14,996 nt of DNA from Nitrospirales bacterium (GCA_029261305.1 JAJDBO010000092.1:1-14996), one strand, 5' to 3'. Positions 1 through 7,355 are shown, numbered from the stretch's first letter. Notes: generated from the letters alone by a model not told the origin. Translations and numbers: made by a program.

Positions 1-48
1 GATGTTCGATATCGGTTTGTGATTGATATGGAGTCGTTACAGGGATAG
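1..48 (+). CDS. possible 3' end of an upstream gene
   Basis: Frame 1 is open from the window edge to a TAG at 46-48. It gives a 15-residue tail ending in IDMESLQG. The other two forward frames close within about 25 bases. Such a short open stretch is easily chance, so this is only a possible C-terminus of a gene that starts outside the window. No family can be named. Confidence 0.2.
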   Translation, partial: DVRYRFVIDMESLQG

Positions 49-93
49 TGTGTGTTATCATACGAGAAGATGAGATTTTAACCCGAGGGACGT

Positions 94-690
94 ATGAAAA
101 ATACAACCTTTTCAACCTTTGTCATTGGGCTTGTGCTGTTATTCGCAGTTCCCACATGGGCTGATTTCGATTCAGGAGAAAATGCCTATCTGCGTGAAGA
201 TTTCGAAACAGCGTTTCGAGAATGGGAGCCGTTGGCCTATCAGGGGAATGTTGAAGCCCAAAACATGTTGGGCTTTATGTATCGCTGGGGACAAGGGGTT
301 GATCAGGATTTTTCCAAAGCCCAGGAATGGTATCGTCGCGCTGCGGATCATGGCTATCCCACGGCACAAAATAATCTTGGATTAGTCTTTCGATACGGAT
401 TAGGTGTGCCCAAGGATTTTCAGCAGGCCTTTCAGTGGTTCCTGAGGGCAGCCGAACAGGGCAATGCTGCGGGGCAAAACCATCTTGGCCTAATGTATTT
501 TAAGGGTGAAGGTGTGCCCCAAGATTACGTGGAATCCTATAAATGGGCGTTGCTGGCTGCGGACCAAGGGATGGAGCCCGCGATACAAGCCCTATCGATG
601 TTAGCAGATGTCCTGACACCTGCTCAGATTGAAGAGGCCAAGCGGTTAGCGAGAGAATGGAAACCAAAAGGTGCTGAGCAAGTGTTATGA
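94..690 (+). CDS. exported Sel1-like (TPR-type) repeat protein
   Basis: This 198-aa protein begins with a clear signal peptide: Lys at residue 2, a hydrophobic core at about 9-19, and a likely cleavage site after the TWA at 21-23. The mature protein is therefore expected in the periplasm or outside the cell. Residues 51-158 hold three consecutive Sel1-type repeats of 36 residues. Each carries the pattern AQxxLGxxxxxGxGVxxDxxxAxxWxxxAAxxG (for example LGLVFRYGLGVPKDF near 95-109). Sel1 repeats form alpha-solenoids that bind other proteins and have no enzymatic activity of their own, so the partner and role are unknown. A charged helix follows at about 175-192. The ATG at 94 is supported by GAGG at 85-88, five to six bases upstream, and by the signal peptide starting exactly there. 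The gene is convergent with the next one, and I see no strong terminator in the 81-bp gap. Confidence 0.9.
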   Translation: MKNTTFSTFVIGLVLLFAVPTWADFDSGENAYLREDFETAFREWEPLAYQGNVEAQNMLGFMYRWGQGVDQDFSKAQEWYRRAADHGYPTAQNNLGLVFRYGLGVPKDFQQAFQWFLRAAEQGNAAGQNHLGLMYFKGEGVPQDYVESYKWALLAADQGMEPAIQALSMLADVLTPAQIEEAKRLAREWKPKGAEQVL

Positions 691-771
691 CGATTGAACC
701 CCCTTCCTCAGCATGTAAGTTGGCCATCCAAGGACATTTTATTTAATGGAATCTCGAAGAAGTCCCTGCAC

Positions 772-1434
772 CTAATATCCCTCTCGCTTGATGCACGAAT
801 TTGTAAGCGGAAGGCCTTCTCGCTCGCAGGTGCACGTCAACAGTTGTGAATGTGCTACAGAATCTGTCGCTGCTACGACCTTAAGCGTTTCGCACAGCCG
901 AATGGTATAGACCAACGAGGCGCTGGTTTTGATTAAGGCCCACCCATATTCATACGCGGGTCCCTCTTCTTCCGTAAAAGCTCTTCGACTTAAATCCTTT
1001 ACCGTATCGACTTGGTACCCCCGACCTCTCCACCCCGAGGAAGTGAACTGAGATAAAACTGAAGAGTCATCAGATTTCGAATCCTTCTCTTTCGAAATTT
1101 TCGCTGCATCGAACAATCCACGCTGGAACCGATAGTTATTCTGCAACGCTTCGTGAAATATACCACGCCATTGTGAGTCGGCTAAATCTCGATTCACGGC
1201 AGCCACAATTTCCGTGTCCATTGGGCCGTTCACGGTATGCCCTTGAATAATCCGCCCTTTTGCAAGTAACTCAGGATAGTAATCGCCCATACGATCGGGA
1301 AAGGCGGTGGTTCCCATGAATGGCGTCAATTGGAGAGCCATAAAATCACGAAAGTGCACAACCTCAAATTTTTCTATAAGGCGGTGAAGTGTGCGTTCAT
1401 GGCACAGGTGAAATGGATAAAATAGTGCATTCAT
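772..1434 (-). CDS. conserved-looking hypothetical protein, 220 aa
   Basis: I cannot assign a family. The N-terminal 110 residues look like a compact conserved domain, with landmarks YPFHLCHERTLHRL (6-19), TAFPDRMGDYYPELL (43-57), QGHTVNGPMD (64-73) and a Trp/His/Phe-rich helix near 89-109. From memory, similar N-termini occur in Nitrospira hypothetical proteins. A charged, low-complexity linker (Lys/Asp/Ser-rich, 112-125) separates a C-terminal half with the hydrophobic segment KTSASLVYTIRL (169-180) and three Cys near 201-215. There is no signal peptide or clear membrane segment. The ATG at 1434 is the first possible start after an in-frame stop at 1501-1503, but no good ribosome binding site precedes it. 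The gene lies 112 bp downstream of the unknown 118-aa gene on the same strand, and a perfect 12-bp inverted repeat sits in between. The function is unknown. Confidence 0.7.
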   Translation of the reverse strand: MNALFYPFHLCHERTLHRLIEKFEVVHFRDFMALQLTPFMGTTAFPDRMGDYYPELLAKGRIIQGHTVNGPMDTEIVAAVNRDLADSQWRGIFHEALQNNYRFQRGLFDAAKISKEKDSKSDDSSVLSQFTSSGWRGRGYQVDTVKDLSRRAFTEEEGPAYEYGWALIKTSASLVYTIRLCETLKVVAATDSVAHSQLLTCTCEREGLPLTNSCIKREGY

Positions 1435-1485
1435 TAGTTTCCAGGAGGGCAGAGTACAAAGGGGGTAGGCTGCATCGAGGGAAGC

Positions 1486-1522
1486 CTGCGCACCTTTTGG
1501 TCAATTTCACAAAGGTGCGCAG
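1486..1522. repeat. perfect 12-bp inverted repeat between two unknown genes
   Basis: CTGCGCACCTTT at 1486-1497 is repeated exactly as its reverse complement at 1511-1522, with a 13-base spacer. It lies after the stop of the 118-aa gene (1547) and 52 bp before the ATG of the 220-aa gene (1434), both on the minus strand. As a minus-strand RNA hairpin it is not followed by a U-run, so a classical intrinsic terminator is unlikely. It could be a processing or attenuation hairpin, or an operator for the 220-aa gene. Confidence 0.6.
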
Positions 1523-1546
1523 TGACAAGAATGAAAGCGCAGAAAT

Positions 1547-1903
1547 TTATTTACGTTCTTTGATTGCGTCTTGATAGGCTTTGTCTTGTGCCATCCAGTC
1601 GAGCCGGAGTCGTTCGGATACGGCCTTCTTTTGGGCATCAACGTCCAGGCGATTCTCTTGATTGAGGACTGAGGCTTTGACGGCTGCAACCACCGCATAG
1701 GAAGTTTGCTGCCCATATTGGACCCGAATAGATTCTCGATGAGGGTTCAGGCGTCGTATTTCACAATACTTGGTCCCAGCTTCGGTTAATCCTTCGCCAG
1801 TTTCATCCGTCAGGGGCGTGGTTCCAGCAGGCACATCAGTACCGGTAAATGAAAATAATTTCCCAAGTTCCCCCTCGGCGTATCGTGTTTTTGCGTCACC
1901 CAT
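1547..1903 (-). CDS. hypothetical protein, 118 aa
   Basis: I recognise no family. The small soluble protein has no signal peptide or membrane segment and one cysteine (Cys47). Residues 1-45 are rich in Gly and Thr, with FSFTGTDVPAGTTPL at 17-31. Residues 46-118 are strongly charged and probably helical, ending in DKAYQDAIKERK. This composition suggests a small structural or binding protein, but nothing points to a specific role. The ATG at 1903 has a good ribosome binding site: AAAGGAAA on the minus strand, about seven bases upstream. The gene follows ychF on the same strand after a 190-bp gap, so it probably has its own promoter. The 220-aa unknown gene follows 112 bp further on and could share its transcript. 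A real gene is likely because of its start site and even amino-acid use. Confidence 0.65.
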   Translation of the reverse strand: MGDAKTRYAEGELGKLFSFTGTDVPAGTTPLTDETGEGLTEAGTKYCEIRRLNPHRESIRVQYGQQTSYAVVAAVKASVLNQENRLDVDAQKKAVSERLRLDWMAQDKAYQDAIKERK

Positions 1904-2093
1904 GTGTGGTTTCCTTTGTGTCAGTAGAATAATTAATATGGCGAAGGCACCTGGAGGGAGTATCGAGGCCCAACAGGCTGACTTCTCTGTATATCAATGT
2001 GCCCCTTCCTATCAGCGGGGAGCAGTGTAGTGTACACGGTTTATCTGGAAACTCAAAGCCTGAGCATCACCACCGGATGCCAAAAACCGTGCG

Positions 2094-3164
2094 TTACACG
2101 TTAAACTTGAAATGGCAGACATCTCCGTCTTTCATGACATATTCTTTGCCTTCCGAACGAATCAGGCCTTTCTCGCGAAGCGTCACCTCGGAGCGATGTT
2201 GATCGATATCTGTGAAGTCGTAAACATCCGCCTTGATAAACCCTTTTTCAAAGTCTGTGTGGATCACGCCCGCAGCTTGAGGGGCTTTGGCTCCAACGGA
2301 AATCGTCCAGGCTCGGACCTCTTGGGGCCCGCCTGTGAAGTACGAGCACAACCCAAGGGTTTTGTAGGCCGTGACAATGACTTTCTCCAGGCCACTTTGT
2401 TCCATGCCGAGATCTGTCATAAACATGGTGCGGTCTTCACCAGACAGTTCGGCAATTTCGCTTTCCAGTTTGCCGCAAATCACCACGGACTCCGATCCAC
2501 GTTCTTTGGCATTAGAATGAAAGTCATTGATGACGGCTTGGTCTGGGCTCTCGTCGGTATTGCCGATATAGAGAACAGGCTTGGCCGTTAACAGGAAAAA
2601 CGGTCTCAGCACTTCCTCTTCAAGGCCCAATGCTCTGGCTGGCTTTCCTTCTTCGAGTCCATTCTTCAGGGTTTCGAGTATGACAAGCGCCTCCTTCGAG
2701 GCTTTATCTCCTGTCCTGGCCTTGCCAGAGACTTTGTCAAATTGCTTGGTGAGACTTTCCAAATCCGCGAGCATGAGCTCGGTTTCAATGACGTCAATAT
2801 CACGCTTGGGATCGACGCCCCCCAAGGTATGTATGACATCAGGATCCTCAAACAGGCGGACCATGTGCAGAATGGCATCCACTTCGCGGATATTGGCCAA
2901 AAACTTGTTGCCGAGGCCTTCACCACTCGCTGCGCCCTTGACCAGACCGGCAATATCGACAAAACGACAAGAGGCTGGAATGGTTTTTTGTGGTTTGAAG
3001 AGTTCGGTGAGTCGGTCCAGACGTGCATCGGGCACGGCCACGACCCCGACGTTGGGCTCAATCGTGGTAAAGGGATAATTCGACGCGGCCGCACCGCCTG
3101 ACGTCAGCGCGTTAAAAATCGTCGATTTGCCGACGTTGGGAAGTCCGACTATGCCAATTTCCAT
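2094..3164 (-). CDS. ychF: YchF, Obg-family P-loop NTPase (redox-regulated ATPase)
   Basis: At 356 aa it is close to the usual length of about 363 for YchF. The G1/Walker A GLPNVGKS is at 7-14, directly after the initial Met-Glu-Ile-Gly. PFTTIEP (31-37) is the G2 region and DIAGLVKGAASGEGLGNKF (70-88) the G3 region, all typical of YchF. The base-recognition motif is NTDE (202-205) instead of the NKxD of true GTPases. In this family that change goes with a preference for ATP over GTP. A helical insertion at about 125-185 and a C-terminal TGS domain (about 272-355, ending with the conserved DGDVCHFKF) complete the architecture. YchF binds the 70S ribosome and is linked to translation and oxidative-stress responses. 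The ATG at 3164 is fixed by the conserved N-terminus. No key residue is missing. The HD-GYP gene lies upstream on the same strand, separated by a probable terminator. Confidence 0.97.
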   Translation of the reverse strand: MEIGIVGLPNVGKSTIFNALTSGGAAASNYPFTTIEPNVGVVAVPDARLDRLTELFKPQKTIPASCRFVDIAGLVKGAASGEGLGNKFLANIREVDAILHMVRLFEDPDVIHTLGGVDPKRDIDVIETELMLADLESLTKQFDKVSGKARTGDKASKEALVILETLKNGLEEGKPARALGLEEEVLRPFFLLTAKPVLYIGNTDESPDQAVINDFHSNAKERGSESVVICGKLESEIAELSGEDRTMFMTDLGMEQSGLEKVIVTAYKTLGLCSYFTGGPQEVRAWTISVGAKAPQAAGVIHTDFEKGFIKADVYDFTDIDQHRSEVTLREKGLIRSEGKEYVMKDGDVCHFKFNV

Positions 3165-3247
3165 GAGATTCCCATCCTAGCAAATCTCATCTCGACCAGG
3201 CTAGTGCGGATTTGGAAAATGGAGGGACTTGGTATTGATAGGGAATG

Positions 3248-3272
3248 AAAATCTTGGGGCGTGACCCCAAAG
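3248..3272 (-). terminator. probable intrinsic terminator after the HD-GYP gene
   Basis: Read on the minus strand, TTGGGG-TCACG-CCCCAA forms a six-pair, GC-rich hairpin with a five-base loop (3254-3270), followed by GATTTTCATT. It lies just after the stop of the HD-GYP gene (3285) and about 85 bp before the ychF start, the right place to separate the two transcripts. The U-run is short, so termination may be partial. Confidence 0.5.
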
Positions 3273-3284
3273 GATGAGTGATGG

Positions 3285-4697
3285 TTAGGCTGGAACGGGT
3301 TGGGCGATTTCTTCAGCAGCATGGAGGAAGATGGCCACATGGTGCCGGCTTAACTTTTCATGAACTTTGGGGGGGAGCTCATTGGGCCGTAGCACCTTCT
3401 CGATTTTTAGATGTTCATTTTTTGCGAGATCAATGATCGTGACCTCGTTGTTAATTTCTTGCGGCGTATACAGCATGATCAATGGATGAGTCGGGTCTTT
3501 TTGATTGATACTGGTCACGACGCCGATTGATTCATCAGAAAGTTGTACGTAGGTTCCCGGCGGATACACAGTCAACACCCGAATAAGTGCTTGTACCACT
3601 TCCTCCGAAAATCTGTGGGAATCCGTGTTCATGAATGCCCGAAATAATATTCCCAAGGCTTGATGGGGGGTGCGTCGGTCTTCCTTGCGAGGGGCATTGC
3701 ACATTTCATCATATTCGTCCGCCACCATCACGATTTGCGCGGGGAGTCCAATGTCTTCCTGAGTGAGGCCTTTGGGATACCCCGTACCGTTTAAGCGTTC
3801 ATGGTGCTGCAGAATAATACTCAAGGCTTCAGGGGGAAACCCTGAGAACTTTTTCAACCATTCGCAACCTTTTTCCGGGTGCATCTTGTGCAGCGAGACA
3901 TCGGATTGCATCTTCATGCCCCCTTCCATGAATTTCACTTTCATGGGTACAAGCCGCTCACCAAGGTCATGAAAGAGCGCCCCCAGTCCTAAGAGCTGGA
4001 GATCTTCTTTAGAAATTCCTAATTCATGCCCCATCAATAAGGACATAATACTCACATTAAGCGAATGCGTGGAGAGTCCCCATCCTAATCCATTGCTTCC
4101 CAACACTTCCATCAGCGTCATTGACACCGCCTGGTGGCGAAAGACATCAACCATCCCTGCTACTACCTGCTTCGCTGCCTTAATGCTTTCCGGCCGACTG
4201 GCGACCAGATTATTAAAAATGGCTTCGCTATCCTTAAGAACTTTGGAATAGGTTCCCTCCACCTTTTTCAGGTGGGTCATCTGCTCCTGAAAAATCTGAC
4301 TTCGCTGCTTTTGGAGGAGTGCAGCCTTTTCTTTGGTATCCGCGATCGAAGCTTCCGCTGGTTTGGGTTCCGATTCTGATTTAACTGTCATCAGATCATC
4401 TTCATCTCCGGTTTCGAGGGGGACTGGTTCCACTTCTGCTTCAGATTCACCTTCAGATTGGGTCGCGGTGATGATTGGTTCTTCTTCATCAGAAGGTTGG
4501 GCATTTTGATCAGGGTCTGATCGCATTGGATCATAATACAATTTCACCCGGGTCAAGCCGCGGAGCGTTTCTAATTCCTTGGCAGTTTTAATTTTAAAGG
4601 AGCTGACGGAAAAGGGGTGACTGAACCAGGATCCTTTGATCTTGATGAATAATCCAAGGCGAAGCTGGTTAATGTCCCCAAGTAAAATTAAGGCCAT
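3285..4697 (-). CDS. HD-GYP domain protein with N-terminal DUF3391-like domain; probable cyclic-di-GMP phosphodiesterase or degenerate relative
   Basis: This is a 470-aa cytoplasmic protein. Residues 7-55 resemble the DUF3391 domain often found in front of HD-GYP domains (LGLFIKIKGSW, then VKLYYDP). An acidic, low-complexity linker follows at about 60-115, then a helical stretch at about 120-200. The HD-GYP domain spans about 205-375. Its expected metal ligands are present: His211, the His243-Asp244 pair, His273, His298-His299-Glu300 and Asp327. Two signature residues differ: HDLGE at 243-247 replaces the usual HDxGK, and NGTGYP at 303-308 has Asn where most members have Asp. Family members hydrolyse cyclic di-GMP to pGpG or GMP, and some degenerate ones act as binding or scaffold proteins. 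Residues 376-450 form a C-terminal extension (GTYVQLSDESIGVV), as in other members. The ATG at 4697 has only a weak ribosome binding site but matches the domain start. Confidence 0.88.
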   Translation of the reverse strand: MALILLGDINQLRLGLFIKIKGSWFSHPFSVSSFKIKTAKELETLRGLTRVKLYYDPMRSDPDQNAQPSDEEEPIITATQSEGESEAEVEPVPLETGDEDDLMTVKSESEPKPAEASIADTKEKAALLQKQRSQIFQEQMTHLKKVEGTYSKVLKDSEAIFNNLVASRPESIKAAKQVVAGMVDVFRHQAVSMTLMEVLGSNGLGWGLSTHSLNVSIMSLLMGHELGISKEDLQLLGLGALFHDLGERLVPMKVKFMEGGMKMQSDVSLHKMHPEKGCEWLKKFSGFPPEALSIILQHHERLNGTGYPKGLTQEDIGLPAQIVMVADEYDEMCNAPRKEDRRTPHQALGILFRAFMNTDSHRFSEEVVQALIRVLTVYPPGTYVQLSDESIGVVTSINQKDPTHPLIMLYTPQEINNEVTIIDLAKNEHLKIEKVLRPNELPPKVHEKLSRHHVAIFLHAAEEIAQPVPA

Positions 4698-4887
4698 GAT
4701 AAGAATCTCAGGGAAGAAGGTATATGGTCATGGGTACTACTTCGGGGGCCTACCAAGGAATCTTAAGACGGGAAATTATTCAAAAACCTTCAGGAATGAG
4801 AGGAACGGGAAGGAATGAAATCTAAGATAGCGAGAAGTAAGAAGCTGCACGATGCAGGTTCTGAAATTAGGTGGAGAATACGATGGG

Positions 4888-5064
4888 CTACGTTTCCTCG
4901 CCACCATCGAGGCAGTTCGTGCATTCATCCAATTGTGGATCTCCATGACGGCTGCAAAAATGCCGGGAGCATTGGGCGCACACCATAAAACTCATCCGAA
5001 TTCCATCAGCGGCCTCACACACATAACAGTTTTGTTCTCGTTTGGCTTTCGGCATATCGCTCAT
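4888..5064 (-). CDS. small zinc-binding protein with AN1-like cross-brace ligand spacing
   Basis: This is a 58-aa protein when started at the ATG at 5064. An in-frame GTG at 5091 would add nine residues, but I prefer 5064 because GGATGGAG lies just upstream. Eight potential zinc ligands follow a regular order: Cys13-x2-Cys16, Cys29-x2-Cys32, x4-Cys37-x2-His40, x7-Cys48-x2-Cys51. The spacing C-x2-C-x12-C-x2-C-x4-C-x2-H resembles AN1 or B-box type cross-brace fingers, in which two zinc ions are held by alternating pairs. The final pair here is C-x2-C where AN1 has H-x-C. This suggests a small two-zinc domain for protein contacts, but it is inference from ligand spacing only. The ends are short and charged, with no membrane segment. 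The gene lies 190 bp upstream of the HD-GYP gene on the same strand. The partner and role are unknown. Confidence 0.6.
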   Translation of the reverse strand: MSDMPKAKREQNCYVCEAADGIRMSFMVCAQCSRHFCSRHGDPQLDECTNCLDGGEET

Positions 5065-5262
5065 TTCTCCATCCGTAACAGGTAGTGGCACTCTTAGCCC
5101 GATGGGGCGTATCTCGATCTTCCGACTTGGTCAGGACCCTTCCAATGCATTTTCGGTCGAAGACTTAGACACCTCGGTCGGCGTGGAAGTCAGGGATGGC
5201 GTTCATCCTGAGAGAATACGCGGGGTGTGATGCTTATCGGGAATAGGAAGAGTGGAGACTAC

Positions 5263-5397
5263 ATGATGATACTCGCCTATGGCAAACGATGGGGCCTCAG
5301 CCTGATGGACAAAATTTTAGCTCCTGTTTTGAGCCTAAACCAGGGTATGGCCTTGCCATTCACTGATGGGTTTCCTCTGTCAACACTAGGGATCTAG
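5263..5397 (+). CDS. possible small ORF, 44 aa
   Basis: It starts with a double ATG (5263 and 5266), has GTGGAG at 5252-5257 about five bases upstream, and ends with TAG at 5395-5397. The product has a mildly hydrophobic middle (LMDKILAPVLSLNQG) and no recognisable motif. A frame of this length arises easily by chance, and the main support is the ribosome binding site. It could also be the remnant of a lost gene. Confidence 0.2.
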   Translation: MMILAYGKRWGLSLMDKILAPVLSLNQGMALPFTDGFPLSTLGI

Positions 5398-5438
5398 AGG
5401 TTGATTGCCAAATTGTGTTGGTTTGGGTATCTCTATAA

Positions 5439-5560
5439 GGAAATGTTGGAAAAAGCCGTCAGCGGCGTTCTCGCCATTTTGCCGTGCTCACGTACGGAGA
5501 GTACGCTCCGCGCGTCAAAATGGCTGCGGCCTTGCTGAGCGGACTTTTTTGAACATTCCC
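5439..5560. repeat. 122-bp imperfect palindrome, REP-like dispersed element
   Basis: The two halves are reverse complements with small interruptions. GGAAATGTT (5439-5447) pairs with AACATTCCC (5552-5560, one mismatch). AAAAAG (5450-5455) pairs with CTTTTT (5544-5549), and GCCATTTTG (5473-5481) pairs exactly with CAAAATGGC (5516-5524). CGTAC (5491-5495) pairs with GTACG (5501-5505) around a GGAGA loop. The paired positions share nearly one centre, so the whole element can fold into one long hairpin. The outer A/T runs could let it act as a terminator on either strand. From memory, a very similar palindrome is scattered in many intergenic spaces of Nitrospira genomes. Only one copy is visible here. 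Confidence 0.8.
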
Positions 5561-5737
5561 TCTCAATGGTATTAGCTAACTTGCTGGTACATTTATGGGG
5601 CATGGGCATGAAAGTTTCATCAGGTCCCTATAGAGGCCATGTCACGGATGGAGTGGAGTTCCTCAGGCAAACCGCATAGTGAATGTGCCGAAGCGCCTCA
5701 CCGACCTAGGCCGAAATCAACCCAGTGAAAGCGTGGA

Positions 5738-7342
5738 ATGCAGTTACGCCGACATCAACAAGAGTTAGTAGACATTTGTGACGCCGTGCTTCAGGGGCGT
5801 CCGCTGACGGATATTATCTGCGCGGTGACACCGGGTGGGGGGAAGAGTCTCTTGCCACAGATTTTGGCCTCACGATTGATTCCCACGATTGCTGACGCCC
5901 TCTGTTGGGTCGTGCCTCGGCGAGTGTTGCAAGACCAAGGCGCGCGTGGTTTTCAAGACCCCAGTCATCGGGCGATGTTAGGGCATCGGCTCGAAGCGAT
6001 GGTGAGTACCAATCAGGAGTATCCCACTCGAGGCTGTGCCGCCTATGTCACGACCTATCAAGCCCTAGCCGCCGACATTCGCAAGGTGAACGCCAAAGAA
6101 TTTCGTCGGAAACGCTATCTTCTAGTATTGGATGAGCCGCATCATATGGAAGCGGATGGCATGTGGCACCAAGCCATTCAGCCGTTGTATGACCAAGCTG
6201 CCTTACGAGTGCTCATGAGTGGGACCTTTGAACGAGGTGACCGGATGCGGATGGCCTTCATGCCCTATGCATCGTCGCATCAGTTGGATGACATTGATTG
6301 GGAGAACACGAATTCTCGAGCGGTCATTCGTTATTCCTTGGCCGATGCCATACGCGAACATGCCTGTATTGACCTCACGGTCCACTATGCGAATTGCCAA
6401 GCTACCTGGTTGGATATTCAAGGGGTGGAACATCATGTAGAAAGTTTGGCTGAAGCAGGCAAGAAGACTTCAGAAGCACTCCTCACAGCACTAAAGACTG
6501 AGGCGGCGTTGGAACTCCTTCATACTGGTGTGAAGGCTTGGCAAACTCATCGTGCGACGCATCCTCGCTCAAAACTGCTGGTGGTAGCGGCGAATATTGA
6601 ACAAGCGCAAAAATATACGGCGTGGCTTCAAGAGCGAGGAGTGCCTGCGAAGATTGCCACGAGTGATGATACCACCTCGGCCTATCGAACGATTAAGGCC
6701 TTTAAGCGGCAGGGAGCCAGTGCGGTGGACTGTCTCATTACGGTGGCCATGGCCTATGAAGGATTAGATGTGCCCGCGATTACCCACCTGATTTGCCTCA
6801 CGCATATTCGGACCAAGCCCTGGATCGAGCAAGTGGTTCACCGTGCGACGCGCATGGATCCTCTCGCTGGACCGTATGAAGATCAACGCGCCTATATTTA
6901 TGCGCCTGATGATCGCCCCTTTCGGGAATGCATGGGGTATATTTTGGCGCAACGGCAAGTGGATCTCCGTTCGTCATCGAGGGATGGGACTCAGGATGAT
7001 GTCAGCCACGATGGATCTGGACTCTTGCCCTTTATGGAGAGAACGGAATTGAGAATGGAACCCTTGAGTTCAGGGGTGCTCGGCATGCGTCAACAGGGAT
7101 TATGGGCGAATATTTCAGGTCCCACACCGGTTGAAGATCCACAGGAAACGCCGAAAGAACGACTCGATCGGTTGCGGCTTCAGATCGAAAAACATGTGCG
7201 CGCGCATGAGCAGTCCCGAAGGTTAAAGCATGGGACGGTCAATGGTGCGGTCTATCGGCATTTCAAAAAATCGCGCACCTCCATGACGGAAGCGGAATTG
7301 GATAAAGTGTTGCGGTGGGTGGGTAAGGCATTTCCGTTGTAA
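5738..7342 (+). CDS. superfamily 2 DEAD/DEAH-type helicase with phage-like C-terminal tail
   Basis: This is a 534-aa ATP-dependent helicase or translocase. Visible SF2 motifs, in order: an N-terminal Q-type motif (RRHQQEL, 4-10), Walker A TPGGGKS (31-37), motif Ia region WVVPRRVL (57-64), Walker B DEPH (132-135), motif III SGT (161-163), motif V MAYEGLDVP (338-346) and motif VI QVVHRATRMDP (365-375). Both RecA-like lobes are therefore complete and probably active. The N-terminus resembles the helicase subunit of type III restriction enzymes, but no methylase or nuclease gene lies nearby. Residues 470-534 form a separate tail (LDRLRLQIEKH, then NGAVYRHFKKSRTSMTEAEL). It resembles, from memory, small C-terminal domains of phage helicases. 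ATG 5738 is the first start after an in-frame TGA at 5726, and its ribosome binding site is weak. The stop is only 13 bp before rbgA, suggesting co-transcription. The substrate (DNA or RNA) is unknown. Confidence 0.88.
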   Translation: MQLRRHQQELVDICDAVLQGRPLTDIICAVTPGGGKSLLPQILASRLIPTIADALCWVVPRRVLQDQGARGFQDPSHRAMLGHRLEAMVSTNQEYPTRGCAAYVTTYQALAADIRKVNAKEFRRKRYLLVLDEPHHMEADGMWHQAIQPLYDQAALRVLMSGTFERGDRMRMAFMPYASSHQLDDIDWENTNSRAVIRYSLADAIREHACIDLTVHYANCQATWLDIQGVEHHVESLAEAGKKTSEALLTALKTEAALELLHTGVKAWQTHRATHPRSKLLVVAANIEQAQKYTAWLQERGVPAKIATSDDTTSAYRTIKAFKRQGASAVDCLITVAMAYEGLDVPAITHLICLTHIRTKPWIEQVVHRATRMDPLAGPYEDQRAYIYAPDDRPFRECMGYILAQRQVDLRSSSRDGTQDDVSHDGSGLLPFMERTELRMEPLSSGVLGMRQQGLWANISGPTPVEDPQETPKERLDRLRLQIEKHVRAHEQSRRLKHGTVNGAVYRHFKKSRTSMTEAELDKVLRWVGKAFPL

Positions 7343-7355
7343 TCGAGGTTTTCAT

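Larger units (their letters stand above)
5092..5737. other. 646-bp gap with no convincing gene; contains a large palindrome
   Basis: This gap separates the divergent minus-strand zinc-finger gene from the plus-strand helicase gene. Promoters for both should lie here, but I cannot place a convincing -35/-10 pair. The only clear structure is the imperfect palindrome at 5439-5560. One 44-codon reading frame at 5263-5397 has a ribosome-binding-site-like GGAG but no recognisable product. The 170 bp in front of the helicase start hold only very short reading frames. Confidence 0.6.

Noticed and set aside
772..1903. Toxin-antitoxin reading of the 118-aa and 220-aa pair
   Set aside because: The sizes, the 112-bp spacing and the lack of any toxin or DNA-binding motif do not fit known systems.
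2112..3101. Several long plus-strand reading frames opposite ychF (up to 165 codons)
   Set aside because: They lie fully inside the certain ychF gene on the other strand and have no recognisable domains; they are shadows of its codon pattern.
5439..5560. CRISPR-like or insertion-sequence origin of the repeat
   Set aside because: There is only one palindromic unit, with no spacer array, no transposase and no visible target duplication.
5609..5680. Short plus-strand frame of about 22 codons ahead of the helicase
   Set aside because: It is too short, has no clear ribosome binding site and no recognisable product.
5738..7342. Restriction-modification or phage-defence system based on the helicase
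   Set aside because: No methyltransferase, nuclease or other defence gene is next to it; the neighbours are housekeeping genes rbgA and tex. The methyltransferase at 13487 is a distant small-molecule type without DNA-methylase motifs.
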